A stretch of DNA of 64,000 bases from Modestobacter marinus (lineage in GTDB: Bacteria; Actinomycetota; Actinomycetes; Mycobacteriales; Geodermatophilaceae): contig NZ_JABGCH010000001.1 in the NCBI RefSeq assembly GCF_019799945.1, forward strand, positions 186,001 through 250,000. Reading direction: 5' to 3'. The notes below the pieces were generated by a model, which saw only the letters and a program-made list of their open reading frames with translations, was not told the DNA's origin and ran no database searches. Positions 36,038 through 44,786 of the stretch are shown in pieces. How positions within the stretch are numbered: position 1 is the stretch's first letter; every line of letters begins with the position of its first letter. A program made the position numbers and the translations under genes.

Positions 36038-37234
36038 TCAGGCCGGCGCGGTCGCCCGGCGGCGGTGCGCCGCCGGCCCGGCGACGGCCAGCACGGTCAG
36101 CACGATGACGACCGCGCCGTAGACCTGCGCCGTCGCCGCCAGGCCGACGTGCCCGGCGGCGACGCCGGCACCGATCGCCGGCACGCTGAAGGCGAGGTAG
36201 CTGACCGTGAACACCGCCGACAGCAGCCCCGCCCGCCGGCCCGGGGCGACGCCGTCGGTGACGGTGGCCATCGCCCCGAGGAACGCCGTCCCGAAACCGG
36301 CCCCGGAGACGACGGCGGCGACGAAGAAGCCGGCCAGCGACCCGGCGGCGAGGGCGGCGACGGTGCCGCCCACCCCCACCGCGAAGACCAGCGCGCCCCG
36401 GACCATGGTGCGGTCCGGCGCGAGGCCGCGCACGGCCAGCGACCCGACCAGGCCCGTGCCGTTGAGCGCGAGCACCACGAGGCTGCCCACGACGTGGTCG
36501 GCCACGCCGAAGACGTCGACGACCAGGGACGGGCCCAGCGAGGCGTACAGCCCACCGAGCGCCCAGGTGGCGACCAGGCAGGGGAGGACGAGGACGAACG
36601 CCCGGCGCTGCGGGGCCGGCACCTGCACGCTCGGCCGCAGCGACGCCGCGGCGCCCGCCAGCCGGGGCGAGGTCTCCGGCAGGGCGAGCACCCCGAGCGC
36701 CGCCAGCAGGCAGAGGACGGTGAGCGACCCGAACACCCAGTCGGTGGCCGCGGGCAGGAACTCCACGGCGAGGCCGGCGCCGACCGCCCCCAGCGAGAGC
36801 CCCAGTCCCGGGGCGGCGGCGTTGACCAGCGGGCCCAGCGGGCGCTCGGGGCGCTGGGTGTCCAGCAGTGCCGCGCCGAACGTGCCGGTCATCGCCCCGG
36901 TCGCCAGTCCCTGCACGACCCGGGCGGCGAGCAGCCACCCGACGCCGTCGGCGAGCAGGAACATCGCCATCGCGGCCGCCTCGACCACCAGCGCCACCGC
37001 GAGCACGGGACGCCGGCCCACGTGGTCGGACAGCCCGCCGACCACCAGCAGCGACAGCAGCAACGCGAAGGCGTAGACCGCGAAGACCACGGTCAGCATC
37101 CCCGGCCCGAAACCGAACTGCTCCGCGTAGACGCGGTAGAGCGGGGAGGGCACCCCGGAGGCGGCGAGCATCAGCACCAGCAGGACGGCGACCGTCCAGA
37201 ACGCGGCCGGCCGGGGGAGCGTGGTGCGGGGCAC
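36038..37234 (-). CDS. MFS efflux transporter
   Basis: 398 residues with about 12 hydrophobic segments. The loop 2-3 motif GGLSDHVGRRPVLAVAL is the MFS signature A, and RVVQGLATGAMTGTFGAALLD is the antiporter motif C-like region of drug:H+ antiporters. GTG 37234 is preferred to an ATG ~40 codons upstream. Substrate unknown. A palindrome GGAACTGTTCC lies 26-36 nt upstream of the start. Confidence 0.85.
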   Translation of the reverse strand: MPRTTLPRPAAFWTVAVLLVLMLAASGVPSPLYRVYAEQFGFGPGMLTVVFAVYAFALLLSLLVVGGLSDHVGRRPVLAVALVVEAAAMAMFLLADGVGWLLAARVVQGLATGAMTGTFGAALLDTQRPERPLGPLVNAAAPGLGLSLGAVGAGLAVEFLPAATDWVFGSLTVLCLLAALGVLALPETSPRLAGAAASLRPSVQVPAPQRRAFVLVLPCLVATWALGGLYASLGPSLVVDVFGVADHVVGSLVVLALNGTGLVGSLAVRGLAPDRTMVRGALVFAVGVGGTVAALAAGSLAGFFVAAVVSGAGFGTAFLGAMATVTDGVAPGRRAGLLSAVFTVSYLAFSVPAIGAGVAAGHVGLAATAQVYGAVVIVLTVLAVAGPAAHRRRATAPA

Positions 37235-37259
37235 GGGAAGAGCCAAGCAGTTGGCCCCC

Positions 37260-37270
37260 GGAACTGTTCC
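37260..37270. promoter_or_regulatory. Palindrome GGAACTGTTCC upstream of the MFS gene
   Basis: Perfect 11-bp dyad (GGAAC-t-GTTCC) in the divergent region between the MFS gene and the large surface protein. Candidate repressor site for the pump. Confidence 0.35.
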
Positions 37271-37380
37271 CGGCGCGCTGACCAGGGCTGTTACGCCCGG
37301 GATGGGTGAGGGCGCCATTGCTTTCGGGTGCACTCCCCGCCGGCACCTGCCGATACCCATCGGTGAGGGGGTGTCCGTCC

Positions 37381-40300
37381 GTGCTGCTGCGTCGTCTGTT
37401 CGCCGTCCTGGCGACCCTCGTCGTCGTCGGCACCCTCACTCTCGTCACCGGTGGCGCTCCTGCGCAGGCGTCGGGCAGCGGCGACCTCATGCGCGCCCCC
37501 GGCACGTGCAGGGTCGACGGGGCGTGTCGGCTGACGATCGAGTGGCGGACCAGCGCCTACGGACCCTCCGGAGCAGGCGACACCCCGCTACGGCGCCGGA
37601 CGCTCTTCTCGCTGTTCGCAAAGCAAGGGGAGCAGATCCTGACCGGCTCGTCCTCGGTCGACGAGGGAGCCGGGGACATCGTCATCTGGAACCCGGGTGT
37701 GATCACGGATCCGGAAGGACCCACGCTGCCCGCGGTCGTCCCGGGTACGAACGGCTCCTCGTGCGCCGCGCAGCGGGTGGCCACCCCGGATCCGAGGCCG
37801 GGGGCCATCGACACGCGCGCCCAGGAACTGGCCGGTCCCCGCTCCGTGGACGGGACCGGCAACGCCGGCGGCTACATCCCCTGCGTCTACACGGCCCCGG
37901 TCACCGGCATCTACCAGGTGGCCTTCCACGGGTCCGCCGGCGGCAACTCTGACGTCCAGGACGCCGGCATGGACCGGTTCATCACGCCGGCCGGTGGCAT
38001 CTTCGGCTCGAGGAGTTCGTCCGCAGCCGTCGTCGCCTGGGACGTCACCGTGCGTGCGGGGAGCCCCTCCAGTACCACCAACCTGCCGGGCCGGCTCTTC
38101 ACCTACGCGCTCGCCGGCTACCTGGGGCAGAACGCCCGGCCGATCGACATCACGCTGCATATGACGGCCCCCGACGGCTACCGCTATGCCGTCGACACCA
38201 ATGGCTTCGACCCCAGCGGGTTCCTCCTCTACGGCAGCAGCACCGGGTTCCTCGACCCGAACGGATCGCCGCTGCACCACGACGTGGTGGCCACCGGGGC
38301 CACGGTCGCCAAGATGTCCGCCTTGGCCGGCGGAGCGCGACTGGGGCGGGCTGAGTTCCCGCTGTCCGTGGAGCCGCTCGCCGACGAGACGATGACGGCG
38401 CTGGGCATCCCCGTGGTCCCGGCCGCCCCCACTCTCGACGGCCTCACCTTCACCGGTCAGACCGCGGCGAACGAGAGCTACCAGACCCGCGGCGGGACGT
38501 TCCGCTTCACCACCGCTGCGCCCGGCCGGTACCAGGTCGTCATCTCCCGCGACGGCGTGGACTTCGACCCGGCGCGGCCGGCGAACCGGGTGCTGCGCGG
38601 CACCGTCGCGGCGGGCAGCCACACCGTGACCTGGGACGGCGCCGACAACACCGGTGCCCCCTTCCCGGTCGGCCAGGACTACGCGGTGCGTGCGTTCCAG
38701 CGGACCGGCGACCACCACGTGTCCATGCTCGACGTCGAGACCTCGTTGCGGGGCGGCCCCTCGATCGTGCTGACCAACCCGCCGGGCGGGGTCTGCCCGT
38801 TCAGTGGCGCGGTGAGCACCGGGTCCAACTGCTCCCGCGCCTTCTACGACGACCGGGGCTACGTCACCAGCACCGGCGTGCGGGTCGGCACGGCGGACGG
38901 CCGGCTCGTCGACACACCCGTCGGGGCACCGCCCAGCACCCTCGTCAGCGACCCGGTCACCGGGTTCGACAGCCTCAGCGGCCAGCGCGCCTTCGGGACG
39001 GAGCTGAACGTCGATGGCACCTTCGGCGACACCAACGGCCTGGACATGTGGACCTACGTGCACAGCCCGGTGCGGACGGCGACGGTCGACGTCGTCGCGC
39101 TGCCCGCCGCCGCGGCGGCCGGGGACGACCACGTGGCGACCGGCGCGGGGCAGACGCTGACCCTCCCCGGCAGCGGGCTGCTGGGCAACGACACCGGCTC
39201 CGGCCTGCGGGTGACCTCGTCGACCCCCGCCACGCACGGCACCGCGACGGTGGCCGCGGACGGCACCCTCACCTACGTGCCTGCGGACCCCGCAGCGTCC
39301 GGCACCGACACCTTCACGTACACGGTCACCGACGACGCCGGCCGCTCGGCCACCGCCACGGTCACCGTCGCCGTGCGCCCGGACGCCGCGGACGACAGCC
39401 GCCTGACCCCGGCGGACACCCCGCTCACCGTCCCCGCCGCCGACGGTCTGCTGGACAACGACACCGGCACCGGCCTCACCGTCACCGCCACGGACGACGC
39501 CGCGCACGGCACCCTCACGGTCGCCCCCGACGGCGGCTTCAGCTACACGCCCGACCCCGGGTTCGTCGGCGGCGAGGAGGTCGGCTACACGGTCACCGAC
39601 GCCTCCGGGCTCACCGGCACCGCCCGCCTGCGCCTGACCGTGACCGGCGGTGGCGTGGTCAGCGGCGGACGCGACGACGAGGTGACCGGTGTGGTCGGGG
39701 AGCCGGTGACCGTCGACGTCCTGGCCAACGACGTCGTCCGGTCCGGCCGGAGCTGGGACCCCACCTCGCTCGGCCTGGTCGACTCCGGGTCACCGGTGCG
39801 GGAGCTCGCCGTCCCTGGCGAGGGCACGTGGCGGATCACCGCCGACGACGAGGTCTCGTTCACGCCGGTCGGCGATTTCGTCGGGACGGCGTCGGCGGCG
39901 TACCTGGTCGAGGACTCCACCGGGGCGACGGCCACCGCCACCGTGTCCGTCGTCTACGCCCGGGCGGCTGTCCCGGCGCCGCCGGTGGTTCCCGTGCCGC
40001 CGGTGGTTCCCGTGCCGCCGGTAGTCCCCGCCGCGCCGGTGGTCCTCGCCCCGCCGGCCGAGGAGCCGGCGCCGCCGGCCGACCCGACGCCGTCGGCCGC
40101 CGCCACCCCCTCGGTCGAGGCCCCGGTGTCCGTGCTGCGCCCGGCCCCCGAGGCGGTGGCTCCCGCTGCCCCGGTGGCCCAGGCTCCGACGGCGTCGACC
40201 GCTCCGGCGCCGCAGCCCGCGCCCGCGGCCTCGGCGTCCCCGACGGAGATGCCGGCTCTGCCGGCCGTGGACCTGGCGTCCCCGGCCGATCCGGCGTCCC

Positions 40301-40518
40301 CGGCCGACCGGGCCGACGGGGCCGACGATGTCACCGACGATGTCGCCGGCGAGCCGGCGGCCGCGGCGCCGGAGGCGGCGCCCGCCGACGACGGTCTGGG
40401 GTTCGGGATGTTCCGGTTGTCCGGCAGCTCGGTCGCGGTGGGCCTGCTGTCGCTCGGGACCTCCGTCGGCCTCGCCGTCCTGGGCGTCTCCTGGGCCCGC
40501 CGCCGAAGGGCCTCCTGA
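37381..40518 (+). CDS. Large secreted, C-terminally anchored surface protein with cadherin-like repeats
   Basis: 1045 residues. A signal peptide (LLRRLFAVLATLVVVGTLTL, cleavage after APAQA) is followed by a ~530-residue extracellular region with paired cysteines. Three cadherin-like (Big/VCBS-type) repeats begin near residues 579, 669 and 760, each with a NDTG/ANDV turn and YTVTD strand. Then come a Pro/Ala-rich stalk (~860-1000) and a C-terminal helix (SSVAVGLLSLGTSVGLAVLG) ending in WARRRRAS. There is no LPXTG, so it is membrane-anchored rather than sortase-linked. Probable adhesin or matrix protein. GTG 37381 gives the signal peptide its usual n-region. Confidence 0.8.
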   Translation: MLLRRLFAVLATLVVVGTLTLVTGGAPAQASGSGDLMRAPGTCRVDGACRLTIEWRTSAYGPSGAGDTPLRRRTLFSLFAKQGEQILTGSSSVDEGAGDIVIWNPGVITDPEGPTLPAVVPGTNGSSCAAQRVATPDPRPGAIDTRAQELAGPRSVDGTGNAGGYIPCVYTAPVTGIYQVAFHGSAGGNSDVQDAGMDRFITPAGGIFGSRSSSAAVVAWDVTVRAGSPSSTTNLPGRLFTYALAGYLGQNARPIDITLHMTAPDGYRYAVDTNGFDPSGFLLYGSSTGFLDPNGSPLHHDVVATGATVAKMSALAGGARLGRAEFPLSVEPLADETMTALGIPVVPAAPTLDGLTFTGQTAANESYQTRGGTFRFTTAAPGRYQVVISRDGVDFDPARPANRVLRGTVAAGSHTVTWDGADNTGAPFPVGQDYAVRAFQRTGDHHVSMLDVETSLRGGPSIVLTNPPGGVCPFSGAVSTGSNCSRAFYDDRGYVTSTGVRVGTADGRLVDTPVGAPPSTLVSDPVTGFDSLSGQRAFGTELNVDGTFGDTNGLDMWTYVHSPVRTATVDVVALPAAAAAGDDHVATGAGQTLTLPGSGLLGNDTGSGLRVTSSTPATHGTATVAADGTLTYVPADPAASGTDTFTYTVTDDAGRSATATVTVAVRPDAADDSRLTPADTPLTVPAADGLLDNDTGTGLTVTATDDAAHGTLTVAPDGGFSYTPDPGFVGGEEVGYTVTDASGLTGTARLRLTVTGGGVVSGGRDDEVTGVVGEPVTVDVLANDVVRSGRSWDPTSLGLVDSGSPVRELAVPGEGTWRITADDEVSFTPVGDFVGTASAAYLVEDSTGATATATVSVVYARAAVPAPPVVPVPPVVPVPPVVPAAPVVLAPPAEEPAPPADPTPSAAATPSVEAPVSVLRPAPEAVAPAAPVAQAPTASTAPAPQPAPAASASPTEMPALPAVDLASPADPASPADRADGADDVTDDVAGEPAAAAPEAAPADDGLGFGMFRLSGSSVAVGLLSLGTSVGLAVLGVSWARRRRAS
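39978..40031 (+). repeat. Three 18-bp tandem repeats in the proline-rich stalk
   Basis: The unit GCCGCCGGTGGTTCCCGT occurs twice exactly and once with changes, encoding PPVVPV repeats. Copy number is likely variable between strains by slippage. Confidence 0.85.
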
Positions 40519-40527
40519 GGCGAGGCC
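40509..40527. terminator. Hairpin between the surface-protein gene and cobIJ
   Basis: GGCCTC-ctgaggc-GAGGCC forms a 6-bp stem overlapping the stop of the rightward gene and the 16-nt gap before the convergent cobIJ stop. It may serve both transcripts. Confidence 0.4.
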
Positions 40528-40534
40528 ACCGGGC

Positions 40535-42028
40535 TCAGCCGGGGTAGCGGCGGGAGGTGAACACGCGGCCCGAGGGCGTCACCCGGGTCTGCGTGGACCC
40601 GATCAGCACCAGGCAGCGCATGTCCACGGTGTCCGGGTCGAGGTCGCCGAGGGTGGTCACGGTCAGGGACTCCTCGGGTCCGCCGACGTCCCGGCCGACG
40701 ACCACCACGGTCTCCGGCTTCCGCACCTCGAGCAGCGCCTCGAGCGCCTCGCCCAGCTGGTGCGGCCGGGCCTTGGACCGCGGGTTGTAAAGCGCGATGA
40801 CCAGGTCCGCGGCGGCCGCGTGCCGCAGCCGGTCGACGACGACGTCCCAGGGCTTGAGGACGTCGGACAGGCTGATCACCGCGAAGTCGTGCCCCAGCGG
40901 CGCCCCCACCCGGGAGGCGACCGCCTGGGCCGCGGTGAGCCCGGGCAGCACCCGGACCTCGACGCCGGCGAACTCCGGCTGGTCGGCCACCTCGAGCACC
41001 GCGGCGGCCATCGCGAAGACGCCCGGGTCGCCGCTGGAGACCACCGCCACCCGCCGTCCGGACTGCGCCAGCCGCAGCGCGTGCGCCGCGCGCTCGGCCT
41101 CCACCCGGTTGTCGCTCGCGTGCCGGGTCTGCCGCGGGTTGGCCGGCACCCGGGCCAGGTAGGGGCCGTAGCCGACCAGGTCGTCGGCGCCGGCGAGCGC
41201 CTCCGCGGCCTCCGGCGTGGTCCAGGAGCGCTTGCCCGGCCCGAGCCCGACGACGACGACCTCGCCGGCGCGGGGCCCGTCGTCCGCCCGCTCGGCCACG
41301 TTCCCGGGTCCGGTCAGCGGGCTGGGCAGCAGTGCGAGGGAGAAGTAGGGAACGCTCTCCGGGTCGACGTCGGCCAGCGGCGCGACCCGCTGCCGGTCGG
41401 TGGTGGCCCGCTCGACGTACCAGGCCCGGTCCAGCACCCCGGCGGCGTCGAACGCCTCCCGGACGCCCCCGAACGTGCGGCCGAGCTTCATCACCGCGGC
41501 CGAGTCGGTGGTGGCCAGCCACTCGGCCAGCTCGTCGGCGGGCAGCGTGCCGGGCAGCACGGTGAGCACCTCGTCGCGCTCGACCAGGGGCCGGCCGAGC
41601 ACCGCCGCGGCGCCGCTCACGCTGGTGACACCGGGCACCACCTCGGTCGGGTACCGGGAGGCCAGTCGCTTGTGCATGTGCATGTAGGAGCCGTAGAAGA
41701 ACGGGTCGCCCTCGGCGAGGACGACGACGTCCCGGCCGGCGTCGAGGTGGGTGGCCAGGCGGGCGGCGGCGCACTCGTAGAACTCGTCGATCGCGCCCTG
41801 GTAGCCGCCGGGGTGGTCGGTGGCCTCCGTGGTGACCGGGTAGATCAGCAGCTCCTCGACCTGGCCCTCCCGCAGGTAGGGGGCGGCCAGTGCCCGGGCC
41901 ACCGAGCGGCCGTGCTGGGCGGCGTGGAAGGCGACGACGTCGGCCGCCCCGATCAGCTGCGCGGCCTTGACCGTGACCAGTTCCGGGTCGCCGGGGCCGA
42001 GGCCGACCCCGTACAGCCGCCCGCTCAC
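40535..42028 (-). CDS. cobIJ: CobIJ fusion: precorrin-2 C20- and precorrin-3B C17-methyltransferase
   Basis: 497 residues with two tetrapyrrole methylase domains in tandem. Residues 1-~240 are CobI (LYGVGLGPGDPELVTVKAA, LAEGDPFFYGSYMHMHKRL, VVPGVTSVSGAAA). Residues ~255-497 are CobJ (VVVVGLGPGKRSWTTPEA, VSSGDPGVFAMAAAVLE, LPGLTAAQAVASRVGAPLGHDF). The same fusion is found in Mycobacterium tuberculosis. It makes precorrin-3A and, after CobG, contracts the ring. GTG 42028 overlaps the stop of a 15-codon micro-ORF (GTGA). Confidence 0.95.
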   Translation of the reverse strand: MSGRLYGVGLGPGDPELVTVKAAQLIGAADVVAFHAAQHGRSVARALAAPYLREGQVEELLIYPVTTEATDHPGGYQGAIDEFYECAAARLATHLDAGRDVVVLAEGDPFFYGSYMHMHKRLASRYPTEVVPGVTSVSGAAAVLGRPLVERDEVLTVLPGTLPADELAEWLATTDSAAVMKLGRTFGGVREAFDAAGVLDRAWYVERATTDRQRVAPLADVDPESVPYFSLALLPSPLTGPGNVAERADDGPRAGEVVVVGLGPGKRSWTTPEAAEALAGADDLVGYGPYLARVPANPRQTRHASDNRVEAERAAHALRLAQSGRRVAVVSSGDPGVFAMAAAVLEVADQPEFAGVEVRVLPGLTAAQAVASRVGAPLGHDFAVISLSDVLKPWDVVVDRLRHAAAADLVIALYNPRSKARPHQLGEALEALLEVRKPETVVVVGRDVGGPEESLTVTTLGDLDPDTVDMRCLVLIGSTQTRVTPSGRVFTSRRYPG

Positions 42029-42072
42029 CCCGCACCCCCACCGAGGGCAGAAGTGGCCACTTCTGCCCTCAT
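42025..42072 (-). CDS. Palindromic micro-ORF bridging cobH and cobIJ (copy D)
   Basis: A 15-codon [18 protein letters not shown], exactly fills the gap: its ATG overlaps the cobH stop as ATGA, and its TGA overlaps the cobIJ GTG as GTGA. Most of it is the 28-bp palindrome at 42043-42070. The product is probably without function; the ORF may keep ribosomes running from cobH into cobIJ. Confidence 0.45.
   Translation of the reverse strand: MRAEVATSALGGGAG
42043..42070. repeat. 28-bp perfect palindrome, copy 1 of a two-copy element
   Basis: The half-site AGGGCAGAAGTGG and its exact inverse form a 26-bp core palindrome centred between 42056 and 42057, extended by one more pair here. The same 26-bp core occurs at 43157-43182 inside cobG. 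Confidence 0.9.
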
Positions 42073-42689
42073 TCGACGGTGCTCGCGATCGCGTTGACGG
42101 CGGCGGCGGTGATCGCGCTGCCCCCGCGGCGGCCGTGCACGACCAGGAAGTCCAGGTCCGCGGCGGCCAGTGCCTGCTTGGACTCGACGGCGCCGATGAA
42201 GCCGACCGGGATGCCGAGCACGGTGGCTGGGCGGGGCGCCCCGGCGGCGACCATCTCCAGCAGGTGGAACAGCGCGGTGGGGGCGTTGCCGATCGCGACG
42301 ACGGCGCCGTCCAGGCGGTCGCCCCACAGCTCCAGCGCCGCCGCGGTGCGCGTGGTGCCCAGCTCCCGGGCGAGCCCGGGCGTGCGCGGGTCGTTGAGCG
42401 TGCAGACGACGTCGTTGTCCTTCGGCAGGCGGCGCCGGGTCACCCCGGAGGCGACCATCTGCGCGTCGCACAGCACCGGGGCGCCGGCGTGCAGCGCCTC
42501 CCGGGCACGGAGGACGACGTCGGGGGAGAAGGCGATGTCCTCGACCAGGTCGACCTGGCCGCAGGCGTGGATCATCCGCACCGCGACCTGGGCGACGTCC
42601 GCCGGCAGTCGGGACAGGTCGGCCTCCGCGCGGATCGTGGCGAAGGACCGCCGGTAGATCTCGGCGCCGTCGTGCTCGTAGTCGTACAT
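42069..42689 (-). CDS. cobH: Precorrin-8X methylmutase CobH
   Basis: 206 residues: [36 protein letters not shown] (catalytic His), [32 protein letters not shown] and [18 protein letters not shown] are CobH/CbiC motifs. It moves the C11 methyl to C12, forming hydrogenobyrinic acid. ATG 42689 shares a base with the cobG stop (TGATG). Confidence 0.95.
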   Translation of the reverse strand: MYDYEHDGAEIYRRSFATIRAEADLSRLPADVAQVAVRMIHACGQVDLVEDIAFSPDVVLRAREALHAGAPVLCDAQMVASGVTRRRLPKDNDVVCTLNDPRTPGLARELGTTRTAAALELWGDRLDGAVVAIGNAPTALFHLLEMVAAGAPRPATVLGIPVGFIGAVESKQALAAADLDFLVVHGRRGGSAITAAAVNAIASTVE

Positions 42690-43861
42690 CAGCCCTTCTC
42701 GATCCGGTAACCGGCCGGGGTCGCGACGACGTCGACGACCTCGCCCCGGGGGCGGCCGCACCGCCGCTCGCAGCCTGCCCAGTGCTGGCGGACGCCGGCG
42801 GGCAGCGTCCCGGTGGCGATGGCGGTGGTGACGTCGGCGCGGACGTCGGCCAGCGACCGCGCGCACCCGGGCCGCCCCGCGCACGTGGTGACCAGCGCCC
42901 AGGGGCTCGCCTCGTCGAAGACCACGCCGGTGCGGTGCAGGTCGACCGCGGCGTCGTCGACGGTGTCCTCGGTGAGGTCCGGGACGACGACGCTCCGCCA
43001 GGGCGTCAGCTGGACCTCGTCCGTCAGGCGGGCCAGCAGCTCGGCCTGCCCGGCGCTCAGCCGGCCCAGCCGCAGGACGCCGACCAGCGCCGTGCGCCCG
43101 TCGAGCTGGGTCACCGCCCCGACCGGCCCGGTCCCTGGCGCGGGGGGCACGTCGACAGGGCAGAAGTGGCCACTTCTGCCCTGCGACAGGCGGGCGGCCA
43201 CGCGGGCCGGGCCCTCGGTCAGCTCGGCCAGCCGCCAGGCGGTGCCGCCCTGCGCGGCCCGCTCGGCGAGGAACGCCCGCGCCGCGTCGAGCGCCAGCGC
43301 GACGGCAGCCTCGGGGCGTGCGCGCAGGCCGGAGTCGGCACCGCCGAGCAGCAGCGCCACGGTGCCGGGGGTGAGGGCGAGCAGCCCGACGTCGCCCCCG
43401 AGACCGGCGACGTCGCCGCGGCCGTCGTCCAGGGTGGCGAGGAAGCGGCCGGGCAGCTCCGCGAGTGCGGGGTCGGCCCGCAGCCCGGCGTCCAGGGCGC
43501 GGACCTCCGGCCGGACGTCGAGGTGCCCACCGGGCGCCCGGCCGGAGAGGGTGCTGGCCAGCACGTTCCGGACCCGCTCGTGGGTGGCGCTGGGCAGCAG
43601 TCCCGCGCCGGCCAGGCGGTCGCCCAGCGATGCCTCCGCGCCGGCGGCCAGGCCGCGCAGCTGCAGGTTGCCGCGGCTGGTCAGCTCCAGGTGCCCGTCG
43701 CCGAGCTCCCGGGCCGCCGCGGCCAGCGTTCGCAGCTGGACGGCGGTGAGCGTGCCGCCGGGCACGCGGACCCGGGCCAGCGCGCCGTCGGCGGCCGCGT
43801 GGGTCTGCAGCGCGCCCGGGCAGGCGTCGGGCCGGTCGCGGGTCGGGACGGCGGATGTCAT
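42689..43861 (-). CDS. cobG: Precorrin-3B synthase CobG
   Basis: 390 residues with sulfite/nitrite-reductase-like repeats. [20 protein letters not shown] and [15 protein letters not shown] are the siroheme-reductase-type N-terminal block. CAGRPGC and later CERRC supply the four cysteines expected for the [4Fe-4S] centre. CobG hydroxylates C20 using O2, so the pathway is the oxygen-dependent one at this step. A 28-bp palindrome is inserted in frame (~residues 226-236). Confidence 0.88.
   Translation of the reverse strand: MTSAVPTRDRPDACPGALQTHAAADGALARVRVPGGTLTAVQLRTLAAAARELGDGHLELTSRGNLQLRGLAAGAEASLGDRLAGAGLLPSATHERVRNVLASTLSGRAPGGHLDVRPEVRALDAGLRADPALAELPGRFLATLDDGRGDVAGLGGDVGLLALTPGTVALLLGGADSGLRARPEAAVALALDAARAFLAERAAQGGTAWRLAELTEGPARVAARLSQGRSGHFCPVDVPPAPGTGPVGAVTQLDGRTALVGVLRLGRLSAGQAELLARLTDEVQLTPWRSVVVPDLTEDTVDDAAVDLHRTGVVFDEASPWALVTTCAGRPGCARSLADVRADVTTAIATGTLPAGVRQHWAGCERRCGRPRGEVVDVVATPAGYRIEKG
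43156..43183. repeat. 28-bp perfect palindrome inside cobG, copy 2
   Basis: Same 26-bp core as 42043-42070 (half-site AGGGCAGAAGTGG), with arms extending imperfectly to GTCG...CGAC. It adds no stop and is read as GRSGHFCP within a poorly conserved part of CobG. Confidence 0.9.
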
Positions 43862-43874
43862 GGCATCCGCGAGG

Positions 43875-44708
43875 CTACTTCCCGGTCCGCCGCGCCTCTC
43901 CGTCCTGCCGTCCGCGGACCAGGCTCAAGGCCCGGGCGAGGACCGGGCGGTGCTCCGGGAGCGTCTCCCGGGCGATCGGCGCCGGCGGGGCGGAGCGGGC
44001 CTGCGCGGCGTCGAACTCCATCCAGATCCGGCGCCGGTCCCCGCGGGTGTGGACCGCGGCCATGGCCTCCACCCGGCGCCGCTGGTCCTCGGTGCCGGCG
44101 TGCTGGCTCACGGCGATCTCCGCCTCGCGCATGGCCGCCTCGGCAGCGAACTCCTCCGGCGTGTGCGGATAGGACTCCGGTGGCCGCGGGTCCTCCGCCC
44201 GCTCGTGCGCGTAGGGGCTGTCGGCGGGCAGGTTGCCGCTCACCCGGCCGTACGCGCCCAGCACCAGCAGCAGCAGTCCGACGCCGATCGAGAACAGCAC
44301 GTTGCGCATCTCGAAGGCCAGGATGTTCAGGTCGGTGTTCAGCACCGCGAGGTTGACCAGCGCGGACAGCAGGAACAGGCAGCCGAGGACGATCATCACC
44401 GTCGAGGCGACCCGCGGGCCGAGGAACGCGGCACCGACCAGCACGAACCCGACCACGATGGAGATCGCCGACAGCAGGCCGTTGGAGGACAACCCGAGGA
44501 TCCGCTCGCCCTCGGTGGAGAAGAAACCCAGCCCGCCGGCGAGCCCGACCAGCCCGAAGACCAGCAGGAACGCGCCGACGCAGACGGCGCCGGTGCGCTG
44601 GACGTTGTACACCAGGTCGACCTCGGCCGAGTGCTCGTCCACCGGTCCGTCGGGGCGCGGGTGCTCGGTCGCGCCGGGCCGGTGCGGGAGATGGATCTTG
44701 ATGCTCAT
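43875..44708 (-). CDS. DUF4383-type four-helix membrane protein (paralogue 1)
   Basis: 277 residues. Four membrane segments: AVCVGAFLLVFGLVGLAGGL, GLLSAISIVVGFVLVGAAFL, TVMIVLGCLFLLSALVNLAV and VLFSIGVGLLLLVLGAYGRV, with ILGLSSNGLLS between helices 1 and 2, which is the DUF4383 signature. The C-terminal cytosolic tail has AEAAMREAEIAVSQH and HTRGDRRRIWMEFD. Stop lies 13 nt before cobG, in the same direction, so co-transcription is possible. Function unknown. Confidence 0.8.
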   Translation of the reverse strand: MSIKIHLPHRPGATEHPRPDGPVDEHSAEVDLVYNVQRTGAVCVGAFLLVFGLVGLAGGLGFFSTEGERILGLSSNGLLSAISIVVGFVLVGAAFLGPRVASTVMIVLGCLFLLSALVNLAVLNTDLNILAFEMRNVLFSIGVGLLLLVLGAYGRVSGNLPADSPYAHERAEDPRPPESYPHTPEEFAAEAAMREAEIAVSQHAGTEDQRRRVEAMAAVHTRGDRRRIWMEFDAAQARSAPPAPIARETLPEHRPVLARALSLVRGRQDGEARRTGK

Positions 44709-44786
44709 GGCACGCCCCCTGGAGGAGACCTCCAGTCTAGGCCCGACGGTGAGCTGGGTCTCTCCTCGGCGTCGTCCGTCCCCGGC

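Noticed and set aside
37271..37380. Structured leader (c-di-AMP/c-di-GMP riboswitch?) before the surface-protein gene
   Set aside because: Small hairpins such as CCGAT-accc-ATCGG exist, but no consensus of a known riboswitch class could be matched.
39978..40031. Tandem 18-bp repeats as a CRISPR-like array
   Set aside because: The repeats are directly adjacent without spacers and code in frame for a proline-rich stalk.
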